Source of the DNA: Chloroflexi bacterium 54-19
GTDB lineage: Bacteria > Chloroflexota > Chloroflexia > Chloroheliales > Chloroheliaceae
Reading direction: 5' to 3'
Length of the DNA stretch: 64,000 nucleotides
Assembly (NCBI GenBank): GCA_001898225.1
Contig: MKTJ01000092.1
Location: forward strand, 129,849 to 193,848
Part shown: positions 1 through 8,082 of the stretch, piece after piece
How positions within the stretch are numbered: the first letter of the stretch is position 1
How the letters are laid out: every line of letters starts with the position of its first letter
Notes under the pieces: generated by a model
What the model was told of the DNA's origin: nothing
Databases searched by the model: none
What the model saw: only the letters and a program-made list of their open reading frames with translations
Translations under genes and position numbers: made by a program

Positions 1-99
1 CCACAGTTTATATCAGCCACGTTGAGCTAGAGTCTTAAGGCGGCTGAGTGAAAACTATAGACTGTTTTTCTGAAAAGGTTAGGAGGTTATAACCGAAGC

Positions 100-1524
100 A
101 TGAAGGGTAATAAATTTGCCAACCGGACGTTGTGGTTGGCAGGACTGGGGTTAGTGATTGTTCTGGGGCTGGCAATTGGCCTGATGTTGGCTTTCTCCGG
201 CCCGCAAAACAATCCGGCAACAACCACTTCCCCGGTCGCCGCAAACCCCACAGGCGCTCCGGTAGGAACCAACCCGACCGGCACCACCCCGGCTATTACT
301 AACCCGCCCGGTGAGTCGGCGGTCAGTATGCCGGTCAATCCGACCTCACAGGCAGCGCAGCAGGCACCGGGCTCAATCGCCACGGTCACCCCGGCACCGA
401 AGGCGGATATAAAAGGACAGCTTGACGCAAGCTGGACCGACTACAGCAAGCGGTTTATCCAGGCCGATGGCCGGGTCATGGACCCCCAGCAAGCAGCCCT
501 GACCACCAGCGAAGGCCAATCTTACGCCCTGTTGCGGGCGGTCTGGGAAAACGACCAGGCTACCTTTAAGCGGGTGCTGAGCTGGACCCAGAGCAACTTG
601 CAGACGCGCGGTACCGATAAGCTTTTCGCCTTCAAATGGGGCCAGGGCAGCGACGGCCAGTGGCACGTCCTGGATAAGAATAGCGCCTCGGACGCCGACA
701 GTGATATTGCGCTGGCCTTACTTTTCGCCGCGAAAACCTGGGGCGACGACAATTATCAAAAACTTGGCCTGGATGTGCTGAATTCGCTTTGGGAAAAAAG
801 CGTGGTGACGGTCAATAACAAGCCGTACCTGACCGCCGGGGATTGGGCCGTTTCCCAGGACCGCCCGGCCCTCAACCCTTCCTATCTAGCGCCCTACGCC
901 TACCGGATTTTTGCCGCCTTCGACCGGGGCCACGACTGGAACGCCCTGGTTGACACCTCTTACGAGGTAATACAGGGCTGCTCGACGGCTACCCTGGACG
1001 GACAGGGCGGCAAGAATCTACCGCCCAACTTCTGCGGTATCAACAAAAAGGACGGCTCGTTTACCACCGCCCAGGACTATCCGAGCCTGAATATTAACTA
1101 TGGCTACGACGCTTTCAGGACCAACTGGCGGTTGGCGCTCGACTACAAATGGTTCGGCGACAAACGCGACCTGGAGTTGTTGAAAGCCAATAGCTTGCCC
1201 CGCGACATCTTCAAACAGACCGGCAAACTGGGGGCCGAATACGACCATAGCGGCAAACTCACCAACGGCGAAGAAGATTTAGCCATCTATAGCGGCACGC
1301 TCGGCAACTTTATTGTGACCGACCCGCAACTGGCCGATACGCTGGTAAATTCCAAGCTGCTACCGGCCTATAAAAACATTACCGACAACGATTTCGCCCG
1401 CGCCTTTGTCGGCTGGGGCGATACCCGCAATTATTACAACCAGAACTGGGTCTGGTTTGGGCTGGCGCTCTACTCGGATAACCTGCCCAACCTGGCCGCA
1501 AATTCGGTGTCCACCTCAAAGTGA
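100..1524 (+). CDS. Membrane-anchored glycoside hydrolase family 8 (endoglucanase/chitosanase type)
   Basis: A 474-residue protein predicted to cleave beta-1,4 glycans outside the cell. Residues 11-33 form one hydrophobic segment (signal anchor, no lipobox Cys). A Pro/Thr/Ala-rich linker runs to about residue 100 and the GH8 (alpha/alpha)6-barrel domain follows. The GH8 signature TSEGQSYALL is present, with the expected acid catalyst at about E138. A DADSDIALAL block (residues 198-207) and the aromatic substrate-cleft motifs typical of the family are also seen. AGGAGG lies at 81-86, a slightly long 13 bases before the ATG. The GT2 gene follows 54 bases downstream on the same strand, so the pair may act together in making or trimming an exopolysaccharide, as BcsZ-type GH8 enzymes do beside glycan synthases; that link is inference. 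Substrate (cellulose, chitosan, xylan) cannot be read from sequence. Confidence 0.85.
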   Translation: MKGNKFANRTLWLAGLGLVIVLGLAIGLMLAFSGPQNNPATTTSPVAANPTGAPVGTNPTGTTPAITNPPGESAVSMPVNPTSQAAQQAPGSIATVTPAPKADIKGQLDASWTDYSKRFIQADGRVMDPQQAALTTSEGQSYALLRAVWENDQATFKRVLSWTQSNLQTRGTDKLFAFKWGQGSDGQWHVLDKNSASDADSDIALALLFAAKTWGDDNYQKLGLDVLNSLWEKSVVTVNNKPYLTAGDWAVSQDRPALNPSYLAPYAYRIFAAFDRGHDWNALVDTSYEVIQGCSTATLDGQGGKNLPPNFCGINKKDGSFTTAQDYPSLNINYGYDAFRTNWRLALDYKWFGDKRDLELLKANSLPRDIFKQTGKLGAEYDHSGKLTNGEEDLAIYSGTLGNFIVTDPQLADTLVNSKLLPAYKNITDNDFARAFVGWGDTRNYYNQNWVWFGLALYSDNLPNLAANSVSTSK

Positions 1525-1578
1525 AACACCCAAACTCTTACACCGGATTTTAATTAATCAACAGGAAGCAAGATTATT

Positions 1579-2379
1579 ATGAACAGACCTTTAGTAGAGA
1601 TTGTAATCCCGGTTTACAACGAACAAGTCGTTTTGGAGCAAAGCGTCAAAACTTTGCGCGAATATATGGCGAAGAACTTTCCCTATCGCTGGCAAATTAC
1701 TATCGCCGATAACGCCAGCGTGGACCGGACCTGGGAAATCGCCCAACGCCTGGAAAGCGAGTACCCCGAAGTTAAGGCCATGCACCTCGACCGCAAAGGG
1801 CGCGGCCTGGCCTTGCGGACAGCCTGGCTGGAAAGCGATGCGGAAATCGTCAGCTATATGGATGTTGACCTCTCCACCGGCCTGGAAAGTTTCTGGCCGA
1901 TGGTAGAGTCTATCCTGGTGGGGAAAAGCGAAGTGGCGACCGGCTCCAGGCTGGCAAAGGGGGCGCAAGTGACCCGCCAGTGGAAACGCGAACTGACCTC
2001 GCGAGGCTACAACACGCTGATAAAACTCTTTTTCTTCCACAGGTTCAGCGACGCCCAGTGTGGTTTCAAGGCTTGCCGGGCCGAAACCGTCCGCAAACTC
2101 CTGCCAATGGTCGAAAACAACGCCTGGTTCTTCGATACCGAACTGCTTTTGCTGGCCGAACACAACCGGCTCCCTATTTTTGAAATCCCGGTCCGCTGGG
2201 TCGAAGACCTCGACTCACGGGTCCATATCGTCAAGACGGCGACCGAGGACATCAAGGGTTTGTGGCGCTTGCGGAAAAGTTTCTGGCGGGGCCAGGGGCG
2301 TATAACCTCGGCCAGGAAAGAACCGGTTTACCCCGAAACCGGGCCACTCAAGATTCAGTCGGAAACCAATTTTGATTAA
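1579..2379 (+). CDS. Family 2 glycosyltransferase (DPM1/dolichyl-phosphate-sugar synthase type)
   Basis: A 266-residue GT-A fold enzyme that would transfer a sugar from a nucleotide donor, most like the polyprenyl-phosphate mannose/glucose synthases. It opens with VEIVIPVYNE and has the DxD-type motif in YMDVDLSTG (metal and nucleotide-sugar binding). The acceptor region is SDAQCGFKA followed by WFFDTELLLLAE. No membrane segments are seen, so it acts at the inner face of the membrane. AGGAAGC precedes the ATG. It is clearly paralogous to the GT2 at 62711-63553: long identical blocks such as IVSYMDVDLSTGL and WVEDLDSRV are shared. Donor and acceptor are unknown. Confidence 0.88.
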   Translation: MNRPLVEIVIPVYNEQVVLEQSVKTLREYMAKNFPYRWQITIADNASVDRTWEIAQRLESEYPEVKAMHLDRKGRGLALRTAWLESDAEIVSYMDVDLSTGLESFWPMVESILVGKSEVATGSRLAKGAQVTRQWKRELTSRGYNTLIKLFFFHRFSDAQCGFKACRAETVRKLLPMVENNAWFFDTELLLLAEHNRLPIFEIPVRWVEDLDSRVHIVKTATEDIKGLWRLRKSFWRGQGRITSARKEPVYPETGPLKIQSETNFD

Positions 2380-2727
2380 AATTTAAGGCCGACCACAACG
2401 GGCCTTTGCAGGGGAGTTTCTCCACCCTGTGAAGGCCATCAAAATTCCAGAGGGGCGCACACCTCCACGTATTCTTCCTTTTTTGATACCCAACAAAAAT
2501 AAATAATCCCAAAATAATACAGCAGCCCTTAAAAACCTTCACCGCAATAAAACTTTCTACTTTTAACCTTTTGGGTTATCCTAGTGCCCTGAACTTTCAG
2601 GCGTATCATGGGATAGGAAGTGCATTTAAGAATAATAAGGGCAAATCATGCTTCATTTGCCCGGACGATAAATCGAAGTCGTGAACCATAACAAAGAGCG
2701 TTATAAACAAGATTAAAGGAGATTGGA
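2380..2727. other. Intergenic region with two hairpins, no gene seen
   Basis: This is a 348-base spacer. An imperfect 13-bp stem-loop (arms 2401-2413 and 2425-2437, one mismatched stretch) lies just after the GT2 stop and could end that transcript, but no T-run follows it. A second 8-bp hairpin (2639-2646 with 2655-2662) lies in the leader of the oxidoreductase. The ribosome site AAGGAGA precedes the ATG at 2728. The middle part is AT-rich without a convincing ORF. Confidence 0.4.
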
Positions 2728-3705
2728 ATGGATAAGATTCGCTGGGGTATTTTAAGCACGGGTGGCATTGCCAAAGTCGTCACCGAGGCAATTCAATTCC
2801 TCGATGATGCCGAGGTGGTGGCGGTCGGTTCACGCACCGCCGAAGCCGCCGAGGAGTTTGGAGCCCGGTTTAATATCCCGCACCGCCACGCGAGCTATGA
2901 GGCGCTGGCTAACGACCCCGATGTAGACGCCATCTATATCGCGACCCCGCACAACCTGCATAAAGAGAACGCCCTGCTCAGCCTGGCCGGGGGAAAGGCG
3001 GTCTTGCTGGAAAAACCTTTCACGGTTAACGCCAGGGAAGCCGCCGAGGTAATCGACTTTGCCCGCGAGAAAAATTTGTTCGTGATGGAGGCGATGTGGA
3101 GCCGTTTTATCCCCTTAATGGGTAAGTTGCGCGAGATGCTGGCTGCCGGGGTAATCGGGGATATTCGTATGTTCCATGCCGACTGCTCGATTCGCATTCC
3201 TTACAACCCGAAAAGCCGGATGTTTGACCTGGACCTGGCCGGGGGCGCGCTCCTCGATTCGGGGATTTATCCTTTCTCGATGGCCTCGATGGTAATGGGT
3301 AAACCTGAGAGCGTGGTCAGCCAGGCTTTTATCGGTGAGTCCGGCGCGGACGAGCAGGCGGCGGCGGTCTTGAAATACTCCGAAGGAAGACTGTCAATCC
3401 TGAGTACGGCGATTCGCACCGCCGGGCCGCAGGAAATGCTCATCCGGGGCACCGAAGGTTATATCAGGATTGCCGGTTGGCAGCGTGCTACCAAACTGAC
3501 CATAACCCGTCCCGGCCAGCCTGACGAGGTGGTCGAAATGGGCTACGAAGGCAACGGCAAGAATTACCAGGTAGCCGAGGTCATGCGGTGCATGCGGGCC
3601 GGGTTGATTGAAAGCCCGGTTATGCCCCTGAGCGAAACCCTGGATATTATGAGCACCCTGGACGCCGTGCGGGCGCCCTGGGGCTTGAAATATCCAGGCG
3701 AATAA
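2728..3705 (+). CDS. Gfo/Idh/MocA family NAD(P)-dependent oxidoreductase
   Basis: A 325-residue cytosolic oxidoreductase. The N-terminal Rossmann fold (residues 4-120) has RWGILSTGGIA as the dinucleotide loop, and the family-defining LLEKPFTVNA (EKP motif, catalytic-site lysine) is near residue 95. The C-terminal alpha/beta domain has the DSGIYPF segment seen in the dimeric dihydrodiol dehydrogenase/glucose-fructose oxidoreductase branch. The substrate is probably a sugar or inositol-like polyol, but the sequence does not settle which. It is a single gene with its own ribosome site (AAGGAGA), closed by a strong bidirectional terminator. Confidence 0.85.
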   Translation: MDKIRWGILSTGGIAKVVTEAIQFLDDAEVVAVGSRTAEAAEEFGARFNIPHRHASYEALANDPDVDAIYIATPHNLHKENALLSLAGGKAVLLEKPFTVNAREAAEVIDFAREKNLFVMEAMWSRFIPLMGKLREMLAAGVIGDIRMFHADCSIRIPYNPKSRMFDLDLAGGALLDSGIYPFSMASMVMGKPESVVSQAFIGESGADEQAAAVLKYSEGRLSILSTAIRTAGPQEMLIRGTEGYIRIAGWQRATKLTITRPGQPDEVVEMGYEGNGKNYQVAEVMRCMRAGLIESPVMPLSETLDIMSTLDAVRAPWGLKYPGE

Positions 3706-3723
3706 TTCGTTAAAATTTATTAT

Positions 3724-3770
3724 AAAAAAGGGCCGGGTAAATTCTTTATGAATCTACCCGGCCCTTTATA
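3724..3770. terminator. Bidirectional intrinsic terminator
   Basis: GGGCCGGGTA (3730-3739) pairs perfectly with TACCCGGCCC (3755-3764). An A-run lies on the left (3724-3729) and CCCTTTATA on the right, so it can stop transcripts from both converging genes. Confidence 0.85.
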
Positions 3771-3806
3771 GCTCCAACCCCACCGGATTGCCGGAGATTG
3801 ATTTCT

Positions 3807-6800
3807 TTAGAGCAGGTGCTTCAGGGGCGCACCACCCAGGTACAGGACTCCACCAACCATATACTTGCCAAAGTTATAGAGGCTCTTATCCTGGAGGGCT
3901 TCGTCCATCATTGACCCACCGTAATCGTGCATGGCCCCGCCTATTTGACTCGGTGCCGAAAGGACTTTTCCGGCCCCATAAGTCAGGGCGCTACCGCCGC
4001 CGATGACGCTGCCGATTACCTGTTTACCGACCCCGGTTACGCCGCCTTCTCGCTGACCTTCGTCAATCCAGCTATCGGCATAGTCCATACCGCCCTGCCC
4101 GACTTTGGTCATACCTTCTCGTACTCCTACGTGAGGTAACAGGACGTATTTCAAAGTATCCCAGTGTGAACTGACCGAGTTGGAGATGGCAGTGGCGCTG
4201 CGCTTAATCAAATTTTTGCCCTTGGTCACTATCGTCGAAAGCAGTTTCGACGGCGTGATGGGACTTTCCATCTTATCACCATCCGGCTCTTTCGGCGTCT
4301 TACCAAAGATATAGCTCATGCTGAGCAGCGGCATCTTACCAAGCGATTTCTTGGTGAGCGGCCATTTCAAACTTTCAAATGGCTCCCAGTTAAAGATTTC
4401 TTTGCCGACAATCGAAGCTGCTGCCACCAGTTTCAGGAACAGGTTGCTTTCAGCCTTGCCCTCGGCATCCAGGTTAGCCTTGAGTTCATAGTTCTCGCCT
4501 TTTTCGTCACGCTTGAGGGTTGCTTTGCCGGTTGTACCGAGTTCGTTATTGATATTAATACCGCCCTCACCGCGTAATTCCACTGCCGCCAGTTGGGTCA
4601 CGCCCGGTATAGCAATTTCGGCCTCGCCACCGAGTGTGGCCTTACCTTCGCCGGTAATGCCAAACCCACCACCGGAAAGGCCTACCTCGATGTCGCCGTC
4701 CGGCAACTTACCCTTTTGCAATTCCTTGACTTTGCCACTCAACTTGGCCCGGACTAATTTGAAGGAGGGGCGTTTAGCCTTAAGGCCTAATTGTCCACCC
4801 AACCTGGCCCTGGCGTTAATCCCGGCAAGGCCGCCCGCGCTGGCAAGCGGGATTTTGGCCGAGAGGTCGGGCAAGGGCCAGTTTTTGAGGTTCTTGGCTT
4901 CCTCGCCGCTGGCATTGGCTTTGGTCGGAACCAACTCACCACCATAGTGCATGTCGCCGTCCTCGCCTCGCGTCAAACCAATCCGGCCCTGGAACAGGTC
5001 GGCCAGGTTCAGGTCGGCCCCGCCGCCATCCAGGCTCCACCCGCTATAAAGACCATACTTGATAGTACCGGAAATCCGTTTCACATAGGGCGAGTCAATT
5101 TCGCCATCCAGGGTCAGACTGGCGACCATCTGGCCGTTTTCATCCACGGTGCCTTCCAGGGTCTTGGGTCCCAAATAAGGCAGAGTTGTGGAAAGCTGGA
5201 ACAGGGGCTTTTCGGCACCAAGCGTTACCGAAATACGGGTACCTTTCGGAAAGATCTGTTCGTCGCCTTCAACGGTAATAGTGGTTTGCTGCAAGCGATT
5301 CTTCTTAAACGTAAATTCTCCGGTACCTTCTTTAGCATACGGAATCCGGACGAGCAGTTTTCCTTTGCCGTCATAGTAGGCGGGGTCTTCCTCGTTTTTA
5401 CCGCAATCCATTTCACCGCGTAAGACCCCACCCCAGGCTTCAAACCAACCTTCTACACCACCCTTATCGTTTAGCTTGCCGCCGAATTCCAGGCCGGGAA
5501 TATATTGTTCGAGTATCTTGCGGACCTGCTCGGCCCCGTTATCAATGGCTTCCCCGGCCATCGCTAACATTTCCTGCTTGATCCGGGCTTCCAGGGCCGA
5601 CACATCGTCTGCAATCAGGTAATACTTGAGGTCGAGGTTGCCCCAGTCGTTCAACTCTTTCCACAACCCGGGATACTTATCTTTAAGGGCCGCGCTGTGT
5701 TCGAAGGCGCTGCGAATAGTGCTTTGGAGTTCTACAGCCTGCCACAGGAGGGTTGCGGGGAAAAGCGGTCCGCTCAAGGCGGAGGCAAAACGGCTGCCCA
5801 GTTTGCTCAACAAAGTACGCTGGGCCTTCTGGGCCAGGTTGGCGCTGACCTTCTCGGTAACGATTTGCTGCATCTTTTTGGCAACCGCTTCGGCCACTTT
5901 GCTAGAAACGGTTTCGCCTATCCGCACGCCGCCTCGCTCCAGGGCCACATCACCGCCAATACTCAAGACCCCCACGGCCACCCGTTGCTGGAGAAGTTCC
6001 GGTAGCGCACCATAGATTTCCTTGACAAGGTAACCGACCAGACCGGAAATCATGACATCTCGAACTATCCGAACGTAGTTCAGGGGACCGCCCTTGAGAA
6101 GGGTCCAGGAGACTGATAAGAATTTCTGGTCCTGTTCGAGGAGTTCGCTGCGGCGTTCTTCCGAGCCCGTCATGTGTTCCATGCCGCGTTCGGCCCCCTT
6201 CTTGAGGTTCTGGCCGTAGTTCTGGACCCCCTTTACCACACTATCACCAAACTTCAGGGCCTTGTCGCCAAGCGGCACCTGCTCCTCAATTTGGGCCCGG
6301 ATAGTGCCTTCTTTTTCCTTGCCTTTTTTAAACCGTTTGCGGGTATCTACCGTCAGGTTGTCGGATACTACCTTGCCAAGGGAACTGCCTTGCGAGGGCT
6401 TTACAAAGGACGGTGCTTTGGGCTTGTCTTTATCGCCCGGAGAGCCTTCATCCAGGGCTTCAATCTCGTCTTGCTGGGAACCACCCGAACGGGAGGTTTG
6501 CTCCTTCAATTTCTGGGCATACAAAGCCATCAAAATGAGCGAACTCCCACCATACAGGGGAGAAGGGAACCCTTTAGGTTTGCCGCCACCCGACCCTGGC
6601 GATACCTGACCGGAAGGTTCTTCATCATCTTCCAGGGACGGGAGGTCTTCGTCACCATCTTCCATTTCCAGGGGTGGTAGGTCCTCATCACCCTCAACAC
6701 CCGGCTTGGAAACCGGGGTAAAATCTTCCTCCTGGGAGTACGACAGGAAAGGCGGCATCTCCATAAAGCCAGAGTCCAGCCCAAACCCGCCCATACCACC

Positions 6801-7436
6801 GGGCTTGCCAAAACCACCGAAGCCGCTCGCCATTATGCCCTGCATCAGCCCATAACGCCCTCCCGAACCCAGCCCTCTAGAAAATGGGCTCATACCTCTC
6901 ATGCCTCCCATCCCACCCATGCCGGGTTTAGGGGAAGGTGACGACTCCGACTCAATGGGCAGGTCTACCGGGTCGGGGGCCAGTCCTGAATCCTCGGACT
7001 TCGGAACCTCCGGCTTTGTCAGTTCGGGTTTAGGGGGCTCCACTTTAGGTTTGGGCGGGTCCATTACGGAGGTTTTACTGCTGCTACCGCTGCCGCCGCT
7101 TTTATCCTGGGACTTGTCCCCGTCATCCTCCTCACCATCCCGGCTGACCATAGGAGCCACCGAGCCAAAGGCCACTTTAGGCAGACCCTGACTGCTTTTT
7201 TGCCTTTGTATCATACTGTTGACGGCTTTATTGCCCAGGGTGCGTTGCAGGGTCAAAATGTTGGAAGAAGTAACAACCGGGGTGGAGCGAGGTTTGGAAG
7301 GGGGAGTACCTGCGAAATTACGGGAAACCATGGTGGTCACTGAACCTTCCGAGGTATCACCGGAAAGTTGTTCAACGGGGGCCTTTTCGGAGCCTGACTG
7401 AGAGGTTTTAGCAGGGTCGGCAGGATGAAAAGACAT
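3807..7436 (-). CDS. Large eCIS-cargo-like protein with LQR-GN-AV N-terminal helix, unknown function
   Basis: A 1209-residue protein. An upstream in-frame TTG exists at 7457, but the ATG at 7436 has the ribosome site GAAAGG at good spacing and is chosen. Residues about 60-79 contain LQRTLGNKAV followed by an IQRQ end. This short amphipathic helix is the usual mark near the N-terminus of proteins linked to extracellular contractile injection systems (often also DUF4157). No HExxH of DUF4157 is seen. Residues about 95-330 are a low-complexity Pro/Gly/Asp/Ser-rich stretch with GMGG repeats. Residues about 420-640 are helical and partly hydrophobic (LVGYLVKEIYGAL, GPLFPATLLW), and about 670-1020 are beta-rich with repeated Gly-rich strands. 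The C-terminal part has Gly-rich hydrophobic helices (VIGSVIGGGSALTYGAGKVL) that may insert in membranes. There is no signal peptide and no sheath, tube or baseplate gene in the window. A toxin or effector role is inference. Confidence 0.6.
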   Translation of the reverse strand: MSFHPADPAKTSQSGSEKAPVEQLSGDTSEGSVTTMVSRNFAGTPPSKPRSTPVVTSSNILTLQRTLGNKAVNSMIQRQKSSQGLPKVAFGSVAPMVSRDGEEDDGDKSQDKSGGSGSSSKTSVMDPPKPKVEPPKPELTKPEVPKSEDSGLAPDPVDLPIESESSPSPKPGMGGMGGMRGMSPFSRGLGSGGRYGLMQGIMASGFGGFGKPGGMGGFGLDSGFMEMPPFLSYSQEEDFTPVSKPGVEGDEDLPPLEMEDGDEDLPSLEDDEEPSGQVSPGSGGGKPKGFPSPLYGGSSLILMALYAQKLKEQTSRSGGSQQDEIEALDEGSPGDKDKPKAPSFVKPSQGSSLGKVVSDNLTVDTRKRFKKGKEKEGTIRAQIEEQVPLGDKALKFGDSVVKGVQNYGQNLKKGAERGMEHMTGSEERRSELLEQDQKFLSVSWTLLKGGPLNYVRIVRDVMISGLVGYLVKEIYGALPELLQQRVAVGVLSIGGDVALERGGVRIGETVSSKVAEAVAKKMQQIVTEKVSANLAQKAQRTLLSKLGSRFASALSGPLFPATLLWQAVELQSTIRSAFEHSAALKDKYPGLWKELNDWGNLDLKYYLIADDVSALEARIKQEMLAMAGEAIDNGAEQVRKILEQYIPGLEFGGKLNDKGGVEGWFEAWGGVLRGEMDCGKNEEDPAYYDGKGKLLVRIPYAKEGTGEFTFKKNRLQQTTITVEGDEQIFPKGTRISVTLGAEKPLFQLSTTLPYLGPKTLEGTVDENGQMVASLTLDGEIDSPYVKRISGTIKYGLYSGWSLDGGGADLNLADLFQGRIGLTRGEDGDMHYGGELVPTKANASGEEAKNLKNWPLPDLSAKIPLASAGGLAGINARARLGGQLGLKAKRPSFKLVRAKLSGKVKELQKGKLPDGDIEVGLSGGGFGITGEGKATLGGEAEIAIPGVTQLAAVELRGEGGININNELGTTGKATLKRDEKGENYELKANLDAEGKAESNLFLKLVAAASIVGKEIFNWEPFESLKWPLTKKSLGKMPLLSMSYIFGKTPKEPDGDKMESPITPSKLLSTIVTKGKNLIKRSATAISNSVSSHWDTLKYVLLPHVGVREGMTKVGQGGMDYADSWIDEGQREGGVTGVGKQVIGSVIGGGSALTYGAGKVLSAPSQIGGAMHDYGGSMMDEALQDKSLYNFGKYMVGGVLYLGGAPLKHLL

Positions 7437-7782
7437 TGCAGGTTGCCTTTCTTTCAAACAATAGGGCTAGATTCGTTAACCGGATACCAGCAAACCTGGG
7501 ATTCAGGCCACTACTCTATAAACACAGGTAGAGTTACGCCTGTCATTGACAATCTTGTAAAAAAGCGGCCTTTAATGCTATTAAAAACAGTCAATTAGGG
7601 CCAGTATCGGAAGTAAATTTTTCTTTCGCTCTAAGAATAAAGATCGGTAACCCTGGAATAACCGCTTTGAAGATCCGTGAATTCTATCCTTCAAATCATC
7701 AATTTTTACACAGGGCCTGTAAGCCGCAAAACTACGCCAAATTGATTTCTAAAAAGAAACCAAATGAAAGATTAAGGCTTCA

Positions 7783-7811
7783 TTTACAAGAAGGTAATGG
7801 GTTTATACAAT
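7783..7811 (+). promoter_or_regulatory. Sigma-A-type promoter TTTACA-N17-TACAAT
   Basis: TTTACA (7783-7788), a 17-base spacer and TACAAT (7806-7811) form a near-consensus promoter inside an AT-rich spacer. The predicted start, near 7818, lies about 12 bases before the small ORF at 7830. A TATAAT overlaps just downstream (7812-7817). Confidence 0.5.
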
Positions 7812-7829
7812 TATAATAAGAGAGAAAAT

Positions 7830-7946
7830 ATGCACCGTCAAGAAGGAATTGAGTTAGGGTTTCCGGTTGTAAATAAGCCAAAAATAAGGATTTCTAAAGC
7901 CAAAAAAGAAACATTAACACCGCCCGGCGCGCAGTCAATGGATTAA
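7830..7946 (+). CDS. Candidate 38-residue basic peptide
   Basis: An ATG-to-TAA ORF encoding MHRQEGIELGFPVV... with a Lys-rich middle (KPKIRISKAKKE) and a C-terminal PPGAQSMD. It is preceded by AGAGAG and by a good promoter with a short leader. No family is recognised. It lies alone on the plus strand between two minus-strand transcription units. Only the promoter and ORF arrangement support it, so it may be chance. Confidence 0.25.
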   Translation: MHRQEGIELGFPVVNKPKIRISKAKKETLTPPGAQSMD

Positions 7947-7997
7947 CCTTGAAACGCTTTCCGCCCGGAAACAAAAGGGGTTATCGAAAAGGTGTTC

Positions 7998-8033
7998 CCG
8001 CACCCTGGTGTTATGTAAAACACCAGGGTGCGG
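7998..8033 (-). terminator. Perfect 15-bp hairpin after the ABC exporter operon
   Basis: Left arm 7998-8012 and right arm 8019-8033 (AACACCAGGGTGCGG) are perfectly complementary with a 6-base loop. It sits 50 bases beyond the permease stop. On the minus strand it is followed by a weak T stretch (CACCTTTTCG), so it probably terminates or protects the operon mRNA. Confidence 0.6.
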
Positions 8034-8082
8034 TCACAGCCTTTGATAATCCCCGGCAAAGCCTACCTACGGGCGACTAAAA

